Assembly: GCF_007992095.1 (NCBI RefSeq)
Contig: NZ_BJZP01000014.1
Location: 53,151-117,150, forward strand
Direction of reading: 5' to 3'
Length of the DNA: 64,000 nt
Source: Paenirhizobium naphthalenivorans
GTDB lineage: Bacteria > Pseudomonadota > Alphaproteobacteria > Rhizobiales > Rhizobiaceae
The notes under the pieces: generated by a model
Seen by the model: the letters and a program-made list of their open reading frames with translations, nothing else
What the model was told of the DNA's origin: nothing
Database searches by the model: none
Shown: in pieces, positions 54,101 to 62,580 of the stretch
Numbering within the stretch: position 1 is the stretch's first letter
Layout of the letters: each line of letters begins with the position of its first letter
Made by a program: the position numbers and the translations under genes

Positions 54101-54650
54101 CGCCTCCTACCTCATGTATCCGAAGGTGTTCACCGACTACGCGCTGGCCGCCGAGACCTATGGTCCGGTCTCGGTGCTTCCGACGCCCTACTACTTCTAC
54201 GGCCTGCCGGCCGGCGAAGAGCTGTTCGTCGATCTGGAAAAGGGCAAGACGCTGGTGATCGTCAACCAGGCGATGGGAGCGACCGACGACAAGGGCATGG
54301 TGACCGTGTTCTTCGAGCTGAACGGCCAGCCGCGCCGCATCAAGGTGCCGGATCGCGCCCACGGCGCCGCCGGCAGCGCCGCACGCCGCAAGGCCGATCC
54401 CTCGAACGCCGCCCATGTCGGCGCGCCGATGCCGGGCGTCATTTCGACCGTGGCGATCGCCGCCGGGCAGGCCGTCAAGGCGGGTGACGTGCTGGTTTCG
54501 ATCGAGGCGATGAAGATGGAAACGGCGCTCCATGCCGACCGCGACGGCACGATCGCCGAAGTGCTGGTCAAGACCGGCGACCAGATCGACGCAAAGGATC
54601 TCTTGGTCGAGTACGTGTCTCTTCCAAAGAGTGGAATCTTGGCATTGTAG
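51162..54650 (+). CDS. pyc: Pyruvate carboxylase with altered C-terminal tail
   Basis: A 1,162-aa biotin enzyme that makes oxaloacetate from pyruvate. Biotin carboxylase domain at 1-460 ('ASWGGGGRGMRAI', 'FFIEVNPRIQVEHTVTE'), carboxyltransferase at about 540-820 ('TDTTMRDGHQSLLATRMRT', 'NCLNWVENMR', here 'DCLNWVENMR', 'FHTHDTSG'), tetramerisation part and biotinyl domain with 'EAMKMET' (Lys about 1117). After 'DAKDLL' the expected short end is replaced by 'VEYVSLPKSGILAL', which probably comes from an IS terminus. All catalytic parts remain, so it should be active. It would carry pyruvate from the aldolase and fumarylpyruvate steps into the TCA cycle. Confidence 0.93.
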   Translation: MPISKILVANRSEIAIRVFRAANELGLKTVAVWAEEDKLSLHRFKADESYQVGRGPHLARELGPIESYLSIDEIIRVAKLSGADAIHPGYGLLSESPEFVDACDAAGITFIGPRADTMRQLGNKVAARNLAISVGVPVVPATTPLPDDMAEVARMAEEIGYPVMLKASWGGGGRGMRAIRDPKDLAREVTEAKREAMAAFGKDEVYLEKLVERARHVESQILGDTHGNVVHLFERDCSIQRRNQKVVERAPAPYLTDAQRQELASYSLKIAKATNYVGAGTVEYLMDADTGKFYFIEVNPRIQVEHTVTEVVTGIDIVKAQIHILDGHAIGTPESGVPKQEDIRLNGHALQCRITTEDPEQNFIPDYGRITAYRGATGFGIRLDGGTAYSGAVITRYYDPLLEKVTGWAPTPQEAIQRMDRALREFRIRGVATNLTFLEAIIGHPQFRDNSYTTRFIDSTPELFAQVKRQDRATKLLTYLADVTVNGHPEAKGRPRPPEDAAEPVVPYIDAPIVDGTKQLLDRLGPVKFAEWMRAETRVLVTDTTMRDGHQSLLATRMRTHDIARAAGAYARALPNLLSLECWGGATFDVSMRFLTEDPWERLALIREGAPNLLLQMLLRGANGVGYKNYSDNVVKYFVRQAAAGGIDLFRVFDCLNWVENMRVSMDAVAEENKLCEAAICYTGDILNAARPKYDLKYYTSLAAELEKAGAHIIAVKDMAGLLKPAAAKILFKALREATSLPIHFHTHDTSGISAATVLAAVEAGVDAVDAAMDSLSGNTSQPCLGSIVEALRGSERDPGLDPHWIRRLSFYWEAVRNQYAAFESDLKGPASEGYLHEMPGGQFTNLKEQARSLGLETRWHEVAQAYADANQMFGDIVKVTPSSKVVGDMALMMVSQDLTVEDVVDPAKDVSFPESVVSMLRGDLGQPPIGWPEGLQKKALKGEPAYTVRPGSLLEDTDLDAERKAIEEKIGREVSDFELASYLMYPKVFTDYALAAETYGPVSVLPTPYYFYGLPAGEELFVDLEKGKTLVIVNQAMGATDDKGMVTVFFELNGQPRRIKVPDRAHGAAGSAARRKADPSNAAHVGAPMPGVISTVAIAAGQAVKAGDVLVSIEAMKMETALHADRDGTIAEVLVKTGDQIDAKDLLVEYVSLPKSGILAL

Positions 54651-54760
54651 CTGGGTGAGTGAGTGGGCGGCTAGCCTATATGGCAACTCCTCTCTTGAGG
54701 TATGGAGGAAACTAGCACTACTTTGGCACGTTTGGCTTGGGAGGTTCTGTGATGAGCATC

Positions 54761-55235
54761 TCACAGTGGGGGCATCGTAGCGGCGGTGGCCGTGCGAAGA
54801 TGTCGAGTATCGCTTTCCTGAGGGCCGGCATGCTCGGTTGTGGCGGCGGACCTGTGAGTCTTTTTTTTCCGTCCCGCGGCCTTGAGGCGGCGGGATTGGA
54901 GAAAGGCATAGGCGATCATCGTCATCAAGGCATGTCGATGTAACCCCGTCCAGGACCTGCCTTCGAAGTGGTCGAGCCCAAGCTCCTCCTTGAGTTGCTG
55001 GTGTGCCTGCTCGCAGACCCATCTCGCTTTGATCGTGGCGGCGAGCGTTTTGAGGGTGGTATCGGTCGGCAGGTTCGACACATAATATTTTTGCTCTCCG
55101 GTCGACCGCCGCTCGCCGACGAGCCAGACTTCGTCGCCAGACATGAATTGCACACGATTGTCGAGCATCCGGTGCTTATGGCCATCCGCAACCCGGACAC
55201 GGCGGGCTGCGAAGATACATGTCAGCCGGCCTTTA
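54761..55235 (-). pseudogene. IS701-family transposase fragment, C-terminal piece
   Basis: The minus-strand frame encodes 'EEVWLVGE'-type sequence ('[23 protein letters not shown]'), '[34 protein letters not shown]' and '[12 protein letters not shown]', the C-terminal region of IS701-type DDE transposases. At 55235 the frame is cut by the IS5-family element. Its continuation lies at 56387 onward; removing the element and one TTA copy restores 'WRRGTK-GRLT' in frame. The N-terminal half is absent, so the gene was already incomplete or has lost that part. The IS end probably begins near 54604 (TGTCTCTTCC) inside pyc. Confidence 0.8.
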
Positions 55236-56386
55236 TGAGACCTGTGCGCGGGCTATTTTTCTCGTTGAATTGGTTGAATTTTCCGATCCATCAGGACGTT
55301 TGTTCGGTGCTCGATAGGTGATTTTCAGGCCGCCTGCCATTCTCACCTGTTAGTCGCATGCGCTTGAGCACTTCAGTGGGCGACCGCCACGATGTTGAGG
55401 CATCGCTTCATGTTGTAGGCGATGGCCGTCATTCGGATTTGCAAGGCAGCTTTTGCTATGCCTCTCCAGCGCATCCGGCGCAATCCATAGGATCGTTTCC
55501 ACGTTCCGAATATCTTTTCGATCCGCCCACGGATGCGGTGGATCGGCTGGTTATAGGCTTCGAGGCGGGCGCGTATCTCGGCTTCATCACGGACCCACAT
55601 TCCGGTGGCAACGATGCGCGGGGTTCCACCTTTGGCTCGCACCGCCTGGCCGAAGTGATCGCCGCGATAGGCGCTATCGGCATAGACGTCACCGGGATTG
55701 TCGGGAAGCGCATCAGGGCCGGCGCGTCCATCATTGATATTGGCCGGTGTCACTGCGATTTCTTCCACGCGCGCCGTATCAGCATCGGCGCCAACATGCG
55801 CCTTGTAACCGTGAACCGCCGTTCTTCCGCGATGTTTGACCCAATGACCGTCGGCGTCGTCTTCACTGGCTGAGGCAATAATGGTCGCATCGACCAACGT
55901 CCCGGTCTTCACCTTGATCGCCTTGGCTTTCAGTTGTGCTGTGATCTCATCAAATAGGACTTTGTCTAGGCCTTGGGCGACCAGCGCCTTTCGAAACCGC
56001 ACAAAGGTCGTACGTTCCGGCGTCGGCTCCGATCTGGAGAACCCGCAGAACCGCCGAAATGAACTTCTGTCATCAAGCGCTTCGGACAGCTTCACATCTG
56101 AAAGGTCGTACCAGACCGCGAGCAGCATCGCCTTGAACAGGGCGAGTGGCGGCCAAGCGGGTTCGCCCTTGGCAGCACTTGAAATCATCGCAAGACGCCG
56201 ATCTGCCAGCGCCCAATCGATCACCTTCGAAAGCGCATCCAATGTCGAAGCGTTCTTGCGATCCGGCGCGAACTCAAACGCTTCCTGACCAATACGACGA
56301 CGGCTCATCGCAACCTCCATCAATCGACAAAGGCATTGAATCATCAATGATTCCATACGTCTATGATTATCCGCGCACAGGTCTCA
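55236..56386 (-). mobile_element. Complete IS5-family insertion sequence
   Basis: 1,151 bp bounded by matching ends: TGAGACCTGTGCGCGG (55236-55251) and its reverse complement CCGCGCACAGGTCTCA (56371-56386). A 3-bp target duplication TTA flanks it (55233-55235 and 56387-56389), as in the IS1031-like IS5 subgroup. It encodes one transposase on the minus strand and interrupts the IS701-type transposase. Confidence 0.9.
55373..56308 (-). CDS. IS5-family transposase
   Basis: A 311-aa DDE transposase from ATG 56308 behind GGAGG. 'QEAFEFAPDRKNASTLDALSKVIDW' is the N-terminal domain, 'SDVKLSEALDDRSSFRRFCGFS' and 'PERTTFVRFRKAL' the usual DUF772-like part, 'GTLVDATIIAS' holds the first Asp, 'VYADSAYRGD' the second and 'RIRGRIEKIFGTWKRSYGLRRMRWRG' the Glu region. 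It is full length with no frameshift, and the element has intact ends, so it may be active. Confidence 0.92.
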   Translation of the reverse strand: MSRRRIGQEAFEFAPDRKNASTLDALSKVIDWALADRRLAMISSAAKGEPAWPPLALFKAMLLAVWYDLSDVKLSEALDDRSSFRRFCGFSRSEPTPERTTFVRFRKALVAQGLDKVLFDEITAQLKAKAIKVKTGTLVDATIIASASEDDADGHWVKHRGRTAVHGYKAHVGADADTARVEEIAVTPANINDGRAGPDALPDNPGDVYADSAYRGDHFGQAVRAKGGTPRIVATGMWVRDEAEIRARLEAYNQPIHRIRGRIEKIFGTWKRSYGLRRMRWRGIAKAALQIRMTAIAYNMKRCLNIVAVAH

Positions 56387-56545
56387 TTAGTGCCCCGGCG
56401 CCAGCTAACCTTTTGCCATTTCTCGCCCGCCAACATCGCCTCGGCAGAAACCGGGGGCCGGTCAACGAGTTTCGCCCTCACAGCGATATCGTCAACAAGC
56501 CGCCGATATCGCTCATGAATGCCTCCGGCGCATCCGGTCCGCCGT
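56387..56545 (-). pseudogene. IS701-family transposase fragment, upstream piece
   Basis: The minus-strand frame reads 'GIHERYRRLVDDIAVRAKL', then 'PPVSAEAMLAGEKWQKVSWRRGTK' up to the IS5 boundary, and continues at 55235 as '[17 protein letters not shown]'. A stop precedes it at about 56545, so only the middle of the transposase is present; the catalytic N-terminal part is gone. Confidence 0.75.
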
Positions 56546-56750
56546 GAGTGTCACCCCCGGGAAATTCCCCAGTCGGGTGATCCGGAAACGGGTCCCACGT
56601 CGACGTTCTTCAACTTAGCCAAAATCCCAGCTTCGAGCCGACAGGCCTTCTCCGGCATGCATATGAAACGATCGGCAGCAGGCTTTGTTCACGATTATGG
56701 CTTCTGGACAGCTATCGGCATACAGCTTTCACAACGGGCCTGTCTCTCTC
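56546..56750. other. Gap between IS remnants and the RND gene
   Basis: About 205 bp with no supported gene. No inverted repeat matching the IS ends was seen. Confidence 0.3.
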
Positions 56751-59700
56751 TTATCCGGCGCGTTGAATGCGTCGCTTGGCATCGAGTTCGTAAAGGATCG
56801 GCACGACGAATACGGTGAACGCCGTGGAGACGACAGTGCCGAAGATCAGCGAGATCGCAAGACCGCCAAAGACCGGATCGGTGATCATGATCGCCGAGCC
56901 GAGGATGATGGCGAACGTGGTGAGCAGGATCGGCCGCAGGCGGACGGCCCCTGCCTGACGCACGGCGACGTCGAGCGGCATGCCGTGTTTGCGGTTGTCC
57001 TGGATGAAGTCGATGATCAGCAACGAATTGCGGATCACGACACCGGAAAGCGCGATGATGCCGACCATCGAGGTGGCGGAGAAGTCCGCGCCAACAATCC
57101 AGTGCCCCGGAAAGATGCCAATCACGCCGAGCGGCACTGAGGACATGGCGATCACCGGGATCATGAAGGAGCGATAGTAGGCGACCAGCAGGAGGTAGAC
57201 GAGCAGCAGCGCGCCGCCAAGCGCGATACCCATGTCGCGATAAATATCGAGGGTCATGCGCATCTCGCCGCCCCAGAGCAACTGGTAGCCGCCGATCGTA
57301 TCGGGGGCATCTTCGTGGAACCCGAGATTGCCGGTCCTGAGCGGCTTGCCATCGGGAGCAATAATGGCATCCAGACGCCTCTGCAGGTCGAGGACCGCAT
57401 AAAGAGGTACGGAGTCCGACAATTCACCGCCGACAAAACTCACCCTTTCGTTGTCGCGGTGCTGGATCGGCCTGTCTGCGTTCGCCGGTACGACTCTGAC
57501 CAATTCCGCCAGAGGGACAGGCTTGCCGTCGGTATTGTCGACGAAGACGCGGTCAAGGCGCTCCGGGTCCACCGCGTAGCGGCGCGGCACGTAGACCCTG
57601 ACGGGGACGGGATTCCTCTCGTCAGCGAGGTGCGCGCGGCTCAGTTCGTTTCCGCCATAGATGATGGCGAGGGCCTGGGAGATCTGTGCGGTCGAGACCT
57701 TCGAAAGGGCTGCCTTCTCCTTGTCCGGCACGATCCGGTGTTCGGGGATATCTTCCGGTTCCGTATCGGAAAGATCGACCATGTCGTAGGTCACCTCGAA
57801 GGCCTTGCGGACTTTCGCGGACAGTTGCCGCAAGCCGTCCGGTTCTGGACCGTAGAGTTCGGCCAGTACTGTGGCGCGCAGCGGCGGGCCAGGCGGATCC
57901 TCGACAAGCGCCGCTTCCGCGCCGGGATAGCGCTTGCGGATTTCATCGACCTTGGGACGCAGCTCGCGAACGATGTCGATGGAGCTTTCCTTGCGGTCGT
58001 GCTTGTCAGTCAGGTTGACGCGGATCTCGGCGACCGGATTGCCTTCGCGTTCGGTGGTTCCCTTGAACAGGCCGTTGAAGTCGGCGACCCCCGCCTGCCC
58101 TATCCAGCTCTGGTAGTTGACGACGTTCCTGTCCTGAGAGAGCAGCGCACCGATCTCGCGCACGAACTTGTCGGTCTCCTCGACAGGCGTCGTCTCGGGC
58201 ATCGCGACGACGATGTTGAAGGTGTTCTTGTTGTCCTTGGGCAGGAAGCCGATATTGACGCCCGCCCACGAAACCGGGCCGCCCACGCCCGACGGGCGCA
58301 CGAACTGCCAGGCGCCCTGCATCACCGATCCCGTCATCAGGAGGGCGATCAGCACGGCAAAGCCGATGCGGGCGGCACGATGCTCCTGCAGCGGCGCGAT
58401 CAGGCGGAGATAGAGCTTTTCCAGCCGGCCGGGCTCGCTGTGCGAGACTTCCTGCTCATGCTCGTCGGCCTCCTGCACGGCATGGCGGCTCAGCCAGCAA
58501 TTGGCCGCCCAGGGCGTGACGATATAGGCGACAATGATGGATGCCAGCATGGCGATCGGCACATTGTAGGCGATTGGGTAGAAATAGTCGCCCGCCATGC
58601 CGGAGACGAGGAAAAGCGCGCTGAACACCAGCATGACGGCGAAGGTCGCAAGGTTGGTGGCGTTGCCGATCTCGTTGGTGGCGAGGACCGTCATCTTTTC
58701 CTTGGCCATCCGCGACCGCTTCGACCCGTAGTGGCGGTGAATGTTCTCGATGACGACAATCGCGGCGTCCACGAGCAGGCCCAGCGACAGAATAAGCGCG
58801 AACAGCGTCACGCGGTTGATGGTGACGCCGCCGAGCAGATCGGCCGCCAGCGTGATCGAAAAGATCAGCGGCACGGTGACCGTGACGATCAGCGCCTCAC
58901 GCCAGCCGAGGAAGAAGACCAGCACGATCGCCACGGTCACCAGCGCGATGGCGAGATGCTCGATCAAAAGGTTCACGGCATCGTTGGCCTTCTCCCCGTC
59001 GTCGCGGGTGACGACGACCTGAACGTCCTTCGGCACGAAGGAGGCCTGCATCTCCTCGACGCGGTCGATGACCGCATTCGCGACGACGACGGCATTGGCC
59101 CCCTTCTTCTTCGCAATGGCGACGGTCACCGCCGGCATGTCGGACGAATCCGGGCTGGCGAAACGCGGGTCGCCCGGCCCAAAGGAAAAACGGCTGAACT
59201 GCGTAATCTCCGTCTCCGGGCCGTCCGTGACGGTCGCCACGTCGCGGACATAGACCGGCCGGCCCTCGTGTACAGCGAGGATCTGGTTGCGGACATCCTC
59301 GGCCGAAGTGAAGGATGCAGAGAGCTTGATGGCCTCGACCTTGCCGTCGCGGACGGTCGGTTGAAGCGGAACCGACAGGTTGCTCGCCTCGAAGGCAGCA
59401 TAGGCCTGGCTCAGCGTCACGCCGAAGGCCTGAAGGCGATCCGGATCGAGCTCAATGGCGATTTCCCTGTCACGCCCGCCCTTGATGCCGACGACCGAAA
59501 CGTTCTCGGCGCTGCGCAGGCGCTCGGCCATCCGTTCCGCGACCCGTTTCAATGCATAGTCGTCGTAGTTCGCCGAGGCCAGCGTGACGGCAAGGATCGG
59601 AACGTCGTCGGCGTCGATCGAACGGACGACTGGCGTGCCTGCATCGGTGGGCAGGCTGGACCGGCTGGCGAGGACACGATCATAGAGCTTGACGAGGGAT

Positions 59701-60032
59701 TCTTCCTTCGACTCGCCCACCTCGAATTGCACCTGCACCATGCCGACGGAATTCTGCGCGATACCGGCGGTATGGTCTACGCCGGGCAGTTCGCTAAGAA
59801 TGCCTTCGAGAGGCGTGACGATCAGGGATTCGACCTCGGCGGCGGAAGCGCCGGGAAGCGTGACCGTGACCACCGCGCCCGGCACGACGATCTGGGGGTT
59901 CTCTTCGCGCGGGGTCTGCAGGATCGCGATGACGCCCATCAGGGCCACGCCGACGATGAAGACGATGGTCAGCTTCGAGGTGATGAACGTCTGGGCTAGA
60001 CGTCCGGCGATATTAAGATTGGGGGCGCTCAT
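56751..60032 (-). CDS. RND-family efflux permease (AcrB/HAE-type)
   Basis: A 1,093-aa inner-membrane pump. One N-terminal helix ('LTIVFIVGVALMGVIAIL'), a large periplasmic loop, helices 2-6 ('IALVTVAIVLVFFLG', 'LFALILSLGLLVDAAIVVIENIHRH', the motif-A type segment with the proton-relay Asp), a second loop and helices 8-12 ending 'TVVSTAFTVFVVPILYEL'. It is more like the metal- or lipid-exporting RND group with 'REENPQIVVPGAVVTV' than AcrB proper. It works with the membrane fusion protein overlapping upstream (ATGA at 60029-60032). No outer-membrane channel gene is in the window. Confidence 0.9.
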   Translation of the reverse strand: MSAPNLNIAGRLAQTFITSKLTIVFIVGVALMGVIAILQTPREENPQIVVPGAVVTVTLPGASAAEVESLIVTPLEGILSELPGVDHTAGIAQNSVGMVQVQFEVGESKEESLVKLYDRVLASRSSLPTDAGTPVVRSIDADDVPILAVTLASANYDDYALKRVAERMAERLRSAENVSVVGIKGGRDREIAIELDPDRLQAFGVTLSQAYAAFEASNLSVPLQPTVRDGKVEAIKLSASFTSAEDVRNQILAVHEGRPVYVRDVATVTDGPETEITQFSRFSFGPGDPRFASPDSSDMPAVTVAIAKKKGANAVVVANAVIDRVEEMQASFVPKDVQVVVTRDDGEKANDAVNLLIEHLAIALVTVAIVLVFFLGWREALIVTVTVPLIFSITLAADLLGGVTINRVTLFALILSLGLLVDAAIVVIENIHRHYGSKRSRMAKEKMTVLATNEIGNATNLATFAVMLVFSALFLVSGMAGDYFYPIAYNVPIAMLASIIVAYIVTPWAANCWLSRHAVQEADEHEQEVSHSEPGRLEKLYLRLIAPLQEHRAARIGFAVLIALLMTGSVMQGAWQFVRPSGVGGPVSWAGVNIGFLPKDNKNTFNIVVAMPETTPVEETDKFVREIGALLSQDRNVVNYQSWIGQAGVADFNGLFKGTTEREGNPVAEIRVNLTDKHDRKESSIDIVRELRPKVDEIRKRYPGAEAALVEDPPGPPLRATVLAELYGPEPDGLRQLSAKVRKAFEVTYDMVDLSDTEPEDIPEHRIVPDKEKAALSKVSTAQISQALAIIYGGNELSRAHLADERNPVPVRVYVPRRYAVDPERLDRVFVDNTDGKPVPLAELVRVVPANADRPIQHRDNERVSFVGGELSDSVPLYAVLDLQRRLDAIIAPDGKPLRTGNLGFHEDAPDTIGGYQLLWGGEMRMTLDIYRDMGIALGGALLLVYLLLVAYYRSFMIPVIAMSSVPLGVIGIFPGHWIVGADFSATSMVGIIALSGVVIRNSLLIIDFIQDNRKHGMPLDVAVRQAGAVRLRPILLTTFAIILGSAIMITDPVFGGLAISLIFGTVVSTAFTVFVVPILYELDAKRRIQRAG

Positions 60033-61108
60033 CGGACGGCATCCGCCGTCTTCATCCGGGCGCCGTCCGGCAGCCCGCCATCGACCTCAGCCACGATCTT
60101 CTCCCCGCCCTTCAGGCCGGACACAACCTCGACGACGCCGTTCAACTCCCGGCCCGTGCGCAGCCATCGGAACCGCGCCGTTCCGTTCTCGACGACGAAG
60201 ACACCGTCCAGACCGCCCCTCTTCGTGATCGAGTCCCGGGGAACGACCGGGGCCTGATAGGTTCCCAGCCGGATATCCGCGCGGCCGAACATGCCGGGCA
60301 CGAGAGCCGCATCGTCGGGCAGCAGAGCGTTGATCTCATAACGTCGCGTCACGTCGTCCCCGGAGGGAACGATCCCGCGGATACGCCCCGCGAATTCCCG
60401 GCCGCCGAGCGCGTCGATCCGGACGGCGACGGCTGTTTCCGTGCTGATGGATGCCAAGCTCTGCTCGGACAGATAGGCCTTGAACAGTAGGACCTCGTGG
60501 GATTCGACAACTAGAATGGAGGCGCCGGCCGTCGCCATCTCTCCACTTCGCCTGGCCACGGAAACGATGACGCCGTCGACGGGGCTTGTAATCGTCGCGT
60601 AGTCCTTCTGCGCTTCGGCGGCAGCGAGCGCCGACTTCGCCCTGTCGAGCGTGGTGCGGGCGATGTCCGCCCGGACCTTGGCCTTGCGCAGGGTTTCCGA
60701 GGCGACTGAGCCCGATTCAGCGAGGCCGGTGTATTTGCGAACATCCGTTTCGGCGTCGCTCAGATCTTCTTCGGCGGCGATAACGAGCGCACGGGCCTGC
60801 CGGATGGCTTCGTCGATATCGGTCGGATCGATCCGCACAAGCAGGTCGCCCCGTTTCACGCGCTGTCCCTCGCGCACGTCGAGTTGCTCGATGAATCCGA
60901 CAACACGTGACGACACCTCCACACGCCCGTCCGAGATCACGGAACCGGGAACGGTGTAGTTGATCGGAATATCTTTCAGTTCGACGGTATCGACGGTTGC
61001 GTCGACGGGATCTGCTGCCTTTGAATTCTGTTCGGCGCCGTGGTCATCACAGCCGGATAGCAGAAGCAGCACCGCAAGGATTGAAGCGGTATGGAGGGAA
61101 CGGGACAT
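60029..61108 (-). CDS. RND membrane fusion (periplasmic adaptor) lipoprotein
   Basis: A 359-aa adaptor. ATG 61108 gives a lipoprotein signal 'SILAVLLLLSGCDD' with lipobox Cys at about 23. 'GFIEQLDVREGQRVKRGDLLVRIDPTDIDEAI' and 'DYATITSPVDGVIVSVARRSGEMA' are the two halves of the biotinyl-lipoyl-like domain, separated by a helical hairpin, followed by a beta-barrel region. The frame upstream to 61165 lies inside the TetR gene and is rejected. One base separates it from the TetR stop, making a tetR-adaptor-pump operon. Confidence 0.92.
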   Translation of the reverse strand: MSRSLHTASILAVLLLLSGCDDHGAEQNSKAADPVDATVDTVELKDIPINYTVPGSVISDGRVEVSSRVVGFIEQLDVREGQRVKRGDLLVRIDPTDIDEAIRQARALVIAAEEDLSDAETDVRKYTGLAESGSVASETLRKAKVRADIARTTLDRAKSALAAAEAQKDYATITSPVDGVIVSVARRSGEMATAGASILVVESHEVLLFKAYLSEQSLASISTETAVAVRIDALGGREFAGRIRGIVPSGDDVTRRYEINALLPDDAALVPGMFGRADIRLGTYQAPVVPRDSITKRGGLDGVFVVENGTARFRWLRTGRELNGVVEVVSGLKGGEKIVAEVDGGLPDGARMKTADAVR

Positions 61109-61109
61109 T

Positions 61110-61715
61110 TCAGGCGTCCTTGGCAGGGGGGGTCTTGAAACTCTCGCGAAGAGCCGCGAGAACATGGCGTATGATCACATCCGGATCGAGATGATCGGAG
61201 CGTCCGCCGGGCAGGTGCCGGACGATCGCGCCGAGCTGTACATGCCCCAGCACGACTCCGATGATCGAGACGGCCGCCAGGAAATCGTCGTCGCCGTCGC
61301 GAATCCTTGCCCGTGCCAGCGACCGGACGAGCGCGAAGGGGCGTTCGAGAACCGTCTTCGACAAATATTCCAGACGCCCGGCGTCTCCATCGGTCAGTTC
61401 CCGGATCAGCAGCCGGAAGAAGATTCGGTCATCAACTAGGAGATGCGCGAACCAGCGGACAAAGGTTTCGAGCCTTTTGTCAGCATCCCGGCTGGTGTCC
61501 AGCAGGGCCTCCAACGACGCTGCCTTATGCGTGAACACATGCGCAAGTGCTTCCTGGATCAGTTCGCCCTTACCCTTGAAGTGGTGATAGAGATTGGCCG
61601 GAGTCACACCGACCTCGCTCGCCACATCACGCATGGAAACGGCGCTGTAGCCGAGATCGGCGTAGAGACGGGCGGCAGCCTCGACGATCGCGGTTCTTGT
61701 GTCGGTGGCTTGCAT
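61110..61715 (-). CDS. TetR-family regulator of the efflux operon
   Basis: A 201-aa repressor from ATG 61715 behind GAGG. 'IVEAAARLYADLGYSAVSMRDVASEVGVTPANLYHHFKGKGELIQEA' is the TetR helix-turn-helix. The C-terminal ligand domain ('FVRWFAHLLVDDRIFFRLLIRELTDGDAGRLEYLSKTV') resembles CmeR/AcrR-type regulators. Being first in the operon it would control its own pump. The TTAACG-TT-CGTTAA palindrome 20 bp upstream of its start is a likely operator. Confidence 0.9.
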   Translation of the reverse strand: MQATDTRTAIVEAAARLYADLGYSAVSMRDVASEVGVTPANLYHHFKGKGELIQEALAHVFTHKAASLEALLDTSRDADKRLETFVRWFAHLLVDDRIFFRLLIRELTDGDAGRLEYLSKTVLERPFALVRSLARARIRDGDDDFLAAVSIIGVVLGHVQLGAIVRHLPGGRSDHLDPDVIIRHVLAALRESFKTPPAKDA

Positions 61716-61734
61716 GGCTGCCCTCGCAAATAAC

Positions 61735-61748
61735 TTAACGTTCGTTAA
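61735..61748. promoter_or_regulatory. Palindromic operator candidate for the efflux TetR
   Basis: TTAACG-TT-CGTTAA, a perfect 6-bp inverted repeat in the 119-bp gap between the two divergent tetR genes, near the efflux tetR start. Confidence 0.55.
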
Positions 61749-61785
61749 AGCGATGTAGAGAGGGATTTGACCCATGTCAATTGAA

Positions 61786-61803
61786 AGTTCGTTCGATTGA
61801 ACT
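61786..61803. promoter_or_regulatory. Second inverted repeat between the tetR genes
   Basis: AGTTC (61786-61790) and GAACT (61799-61803) with an 8-bp spacer, 31 bp before the start of the rightward tetR gene. It differs from the palindrome at 61735, so each regulator may have its own site. Confidence 0.4.
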
Positions 61804-61834
61804 ATATTGAATTTATGAATGAGGAGTAGGGTTC

Positions 61835-62506
61835 ATGACGGTCAAATCAGCCGAATCCAGCGGACACGAGGCCAGGAGCGCCAAGACGCGCTCGCTGCTT
61901 ATCGCGTCGGCGATCGAGGTGATCGGCGCCGTCGGCTATGAGGGTGCCAGCACGCGCGCCCTGGCCAAGGCAGCGAACACGACCATGTCGGCCATTCGCT
62001 ATCATTTCGGGGGGAAGAAGGAGCTTTATCTCGCGGCGGCACGGATGATCGCCGATTATGCCGCAAGTCGCTTCAAAGAGACGGGCGCGATCCTGGAAAC
62101 CGATGATCCTGCCGAAAAGGTCATCCGTTTCGAAGAAGCCCTCACCAATCTTCTGCGCATCATTCTCGAAGATGCCGAGCCGCATTCGTGGACCTCGTTC
62201 GTCGCGCGCTGCACCTACGATAATGACGAGGCCTTCTCACTGATTTACGACCGGGCGATTGCCCCCTTGGTGGAGCACCTAGTCCGAGCCGCGAGCGACT
62301 TTTCCGGACGCAGCCCCGGCGACGAGGCACTCAGGCTGCGCATCAGCGCGATCGTGACCGCCATCGTCAGCTTCAGGTTCCTGCGCGGCATCATGCTGCG
62401 CAGCATGGATTGGAAACGGATGCAACCCGACTGCATCGGCCAGATCGAGGACATGGTCCGCGATCTCTGCCGAAGTGATTTCCTGGCTGTCCGGCTTCCC
62501 CAATGA
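61835..62506 (+). CDS. TetR-family regulator, CerR-like (DUF1956 type)
   Basis: A 223-aa protein from ATG 61835 behind GAGGAGTAGGG. 'LLIASAIEVIGAVGYEGASTRALAKAANTTMSAIRYHFGGKKELYLAAARMIADY' is the HTH with the long helix 4; the 'NTTxSAIRYHFGGKxELY' form and the C-terminal domain fit the CerR/YbiH group, whose members control RND or ABC efflux and efflux-adaptor genes. It diverges from the efflux operon and precedes two coiled-coil genes, either of which it may control. Confidence 0.88.
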   Translation: MTVKSAESSGHEARSAKTRSLLIASAIEVIGAVGYEGASTRALAKAANTTMSAIRYHFGGKKELYLAAARMIADYAASRFKETGAILETDDPAEKVIRFEEALTNLLRIILEDAEPHSWTSFVARCTYDNDEAFSLIYDRAIAPLVEHLVRAASDFSGRSPGDEALRLRISAIVTAIVSFRFLRGIMLRSMDWKRMQPDCIGQIEDMVRDLCRSDFLAVRLPQ

Positions 62507-62580
62507 CGCTCCGGGGAGTGAACGGAACCTGCCCCGAACAGTCAGACAATCTCCTCTTTGAACAGAAAAGGAAACACCCG

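Noticed and set aside
51366..55022. Open frame of over 1,200 codons on the minus strand
   Set aside because: It is antisense to pyruvate carboxylase, shows no family features and arises from GC-rich codon bias.
57315..59999. Open frame of nearly 900 codons on the plus strand
   Set aside because: Antisense to the RND pump gene; Arg/Asp/His-rich composition with no recognisable domain.
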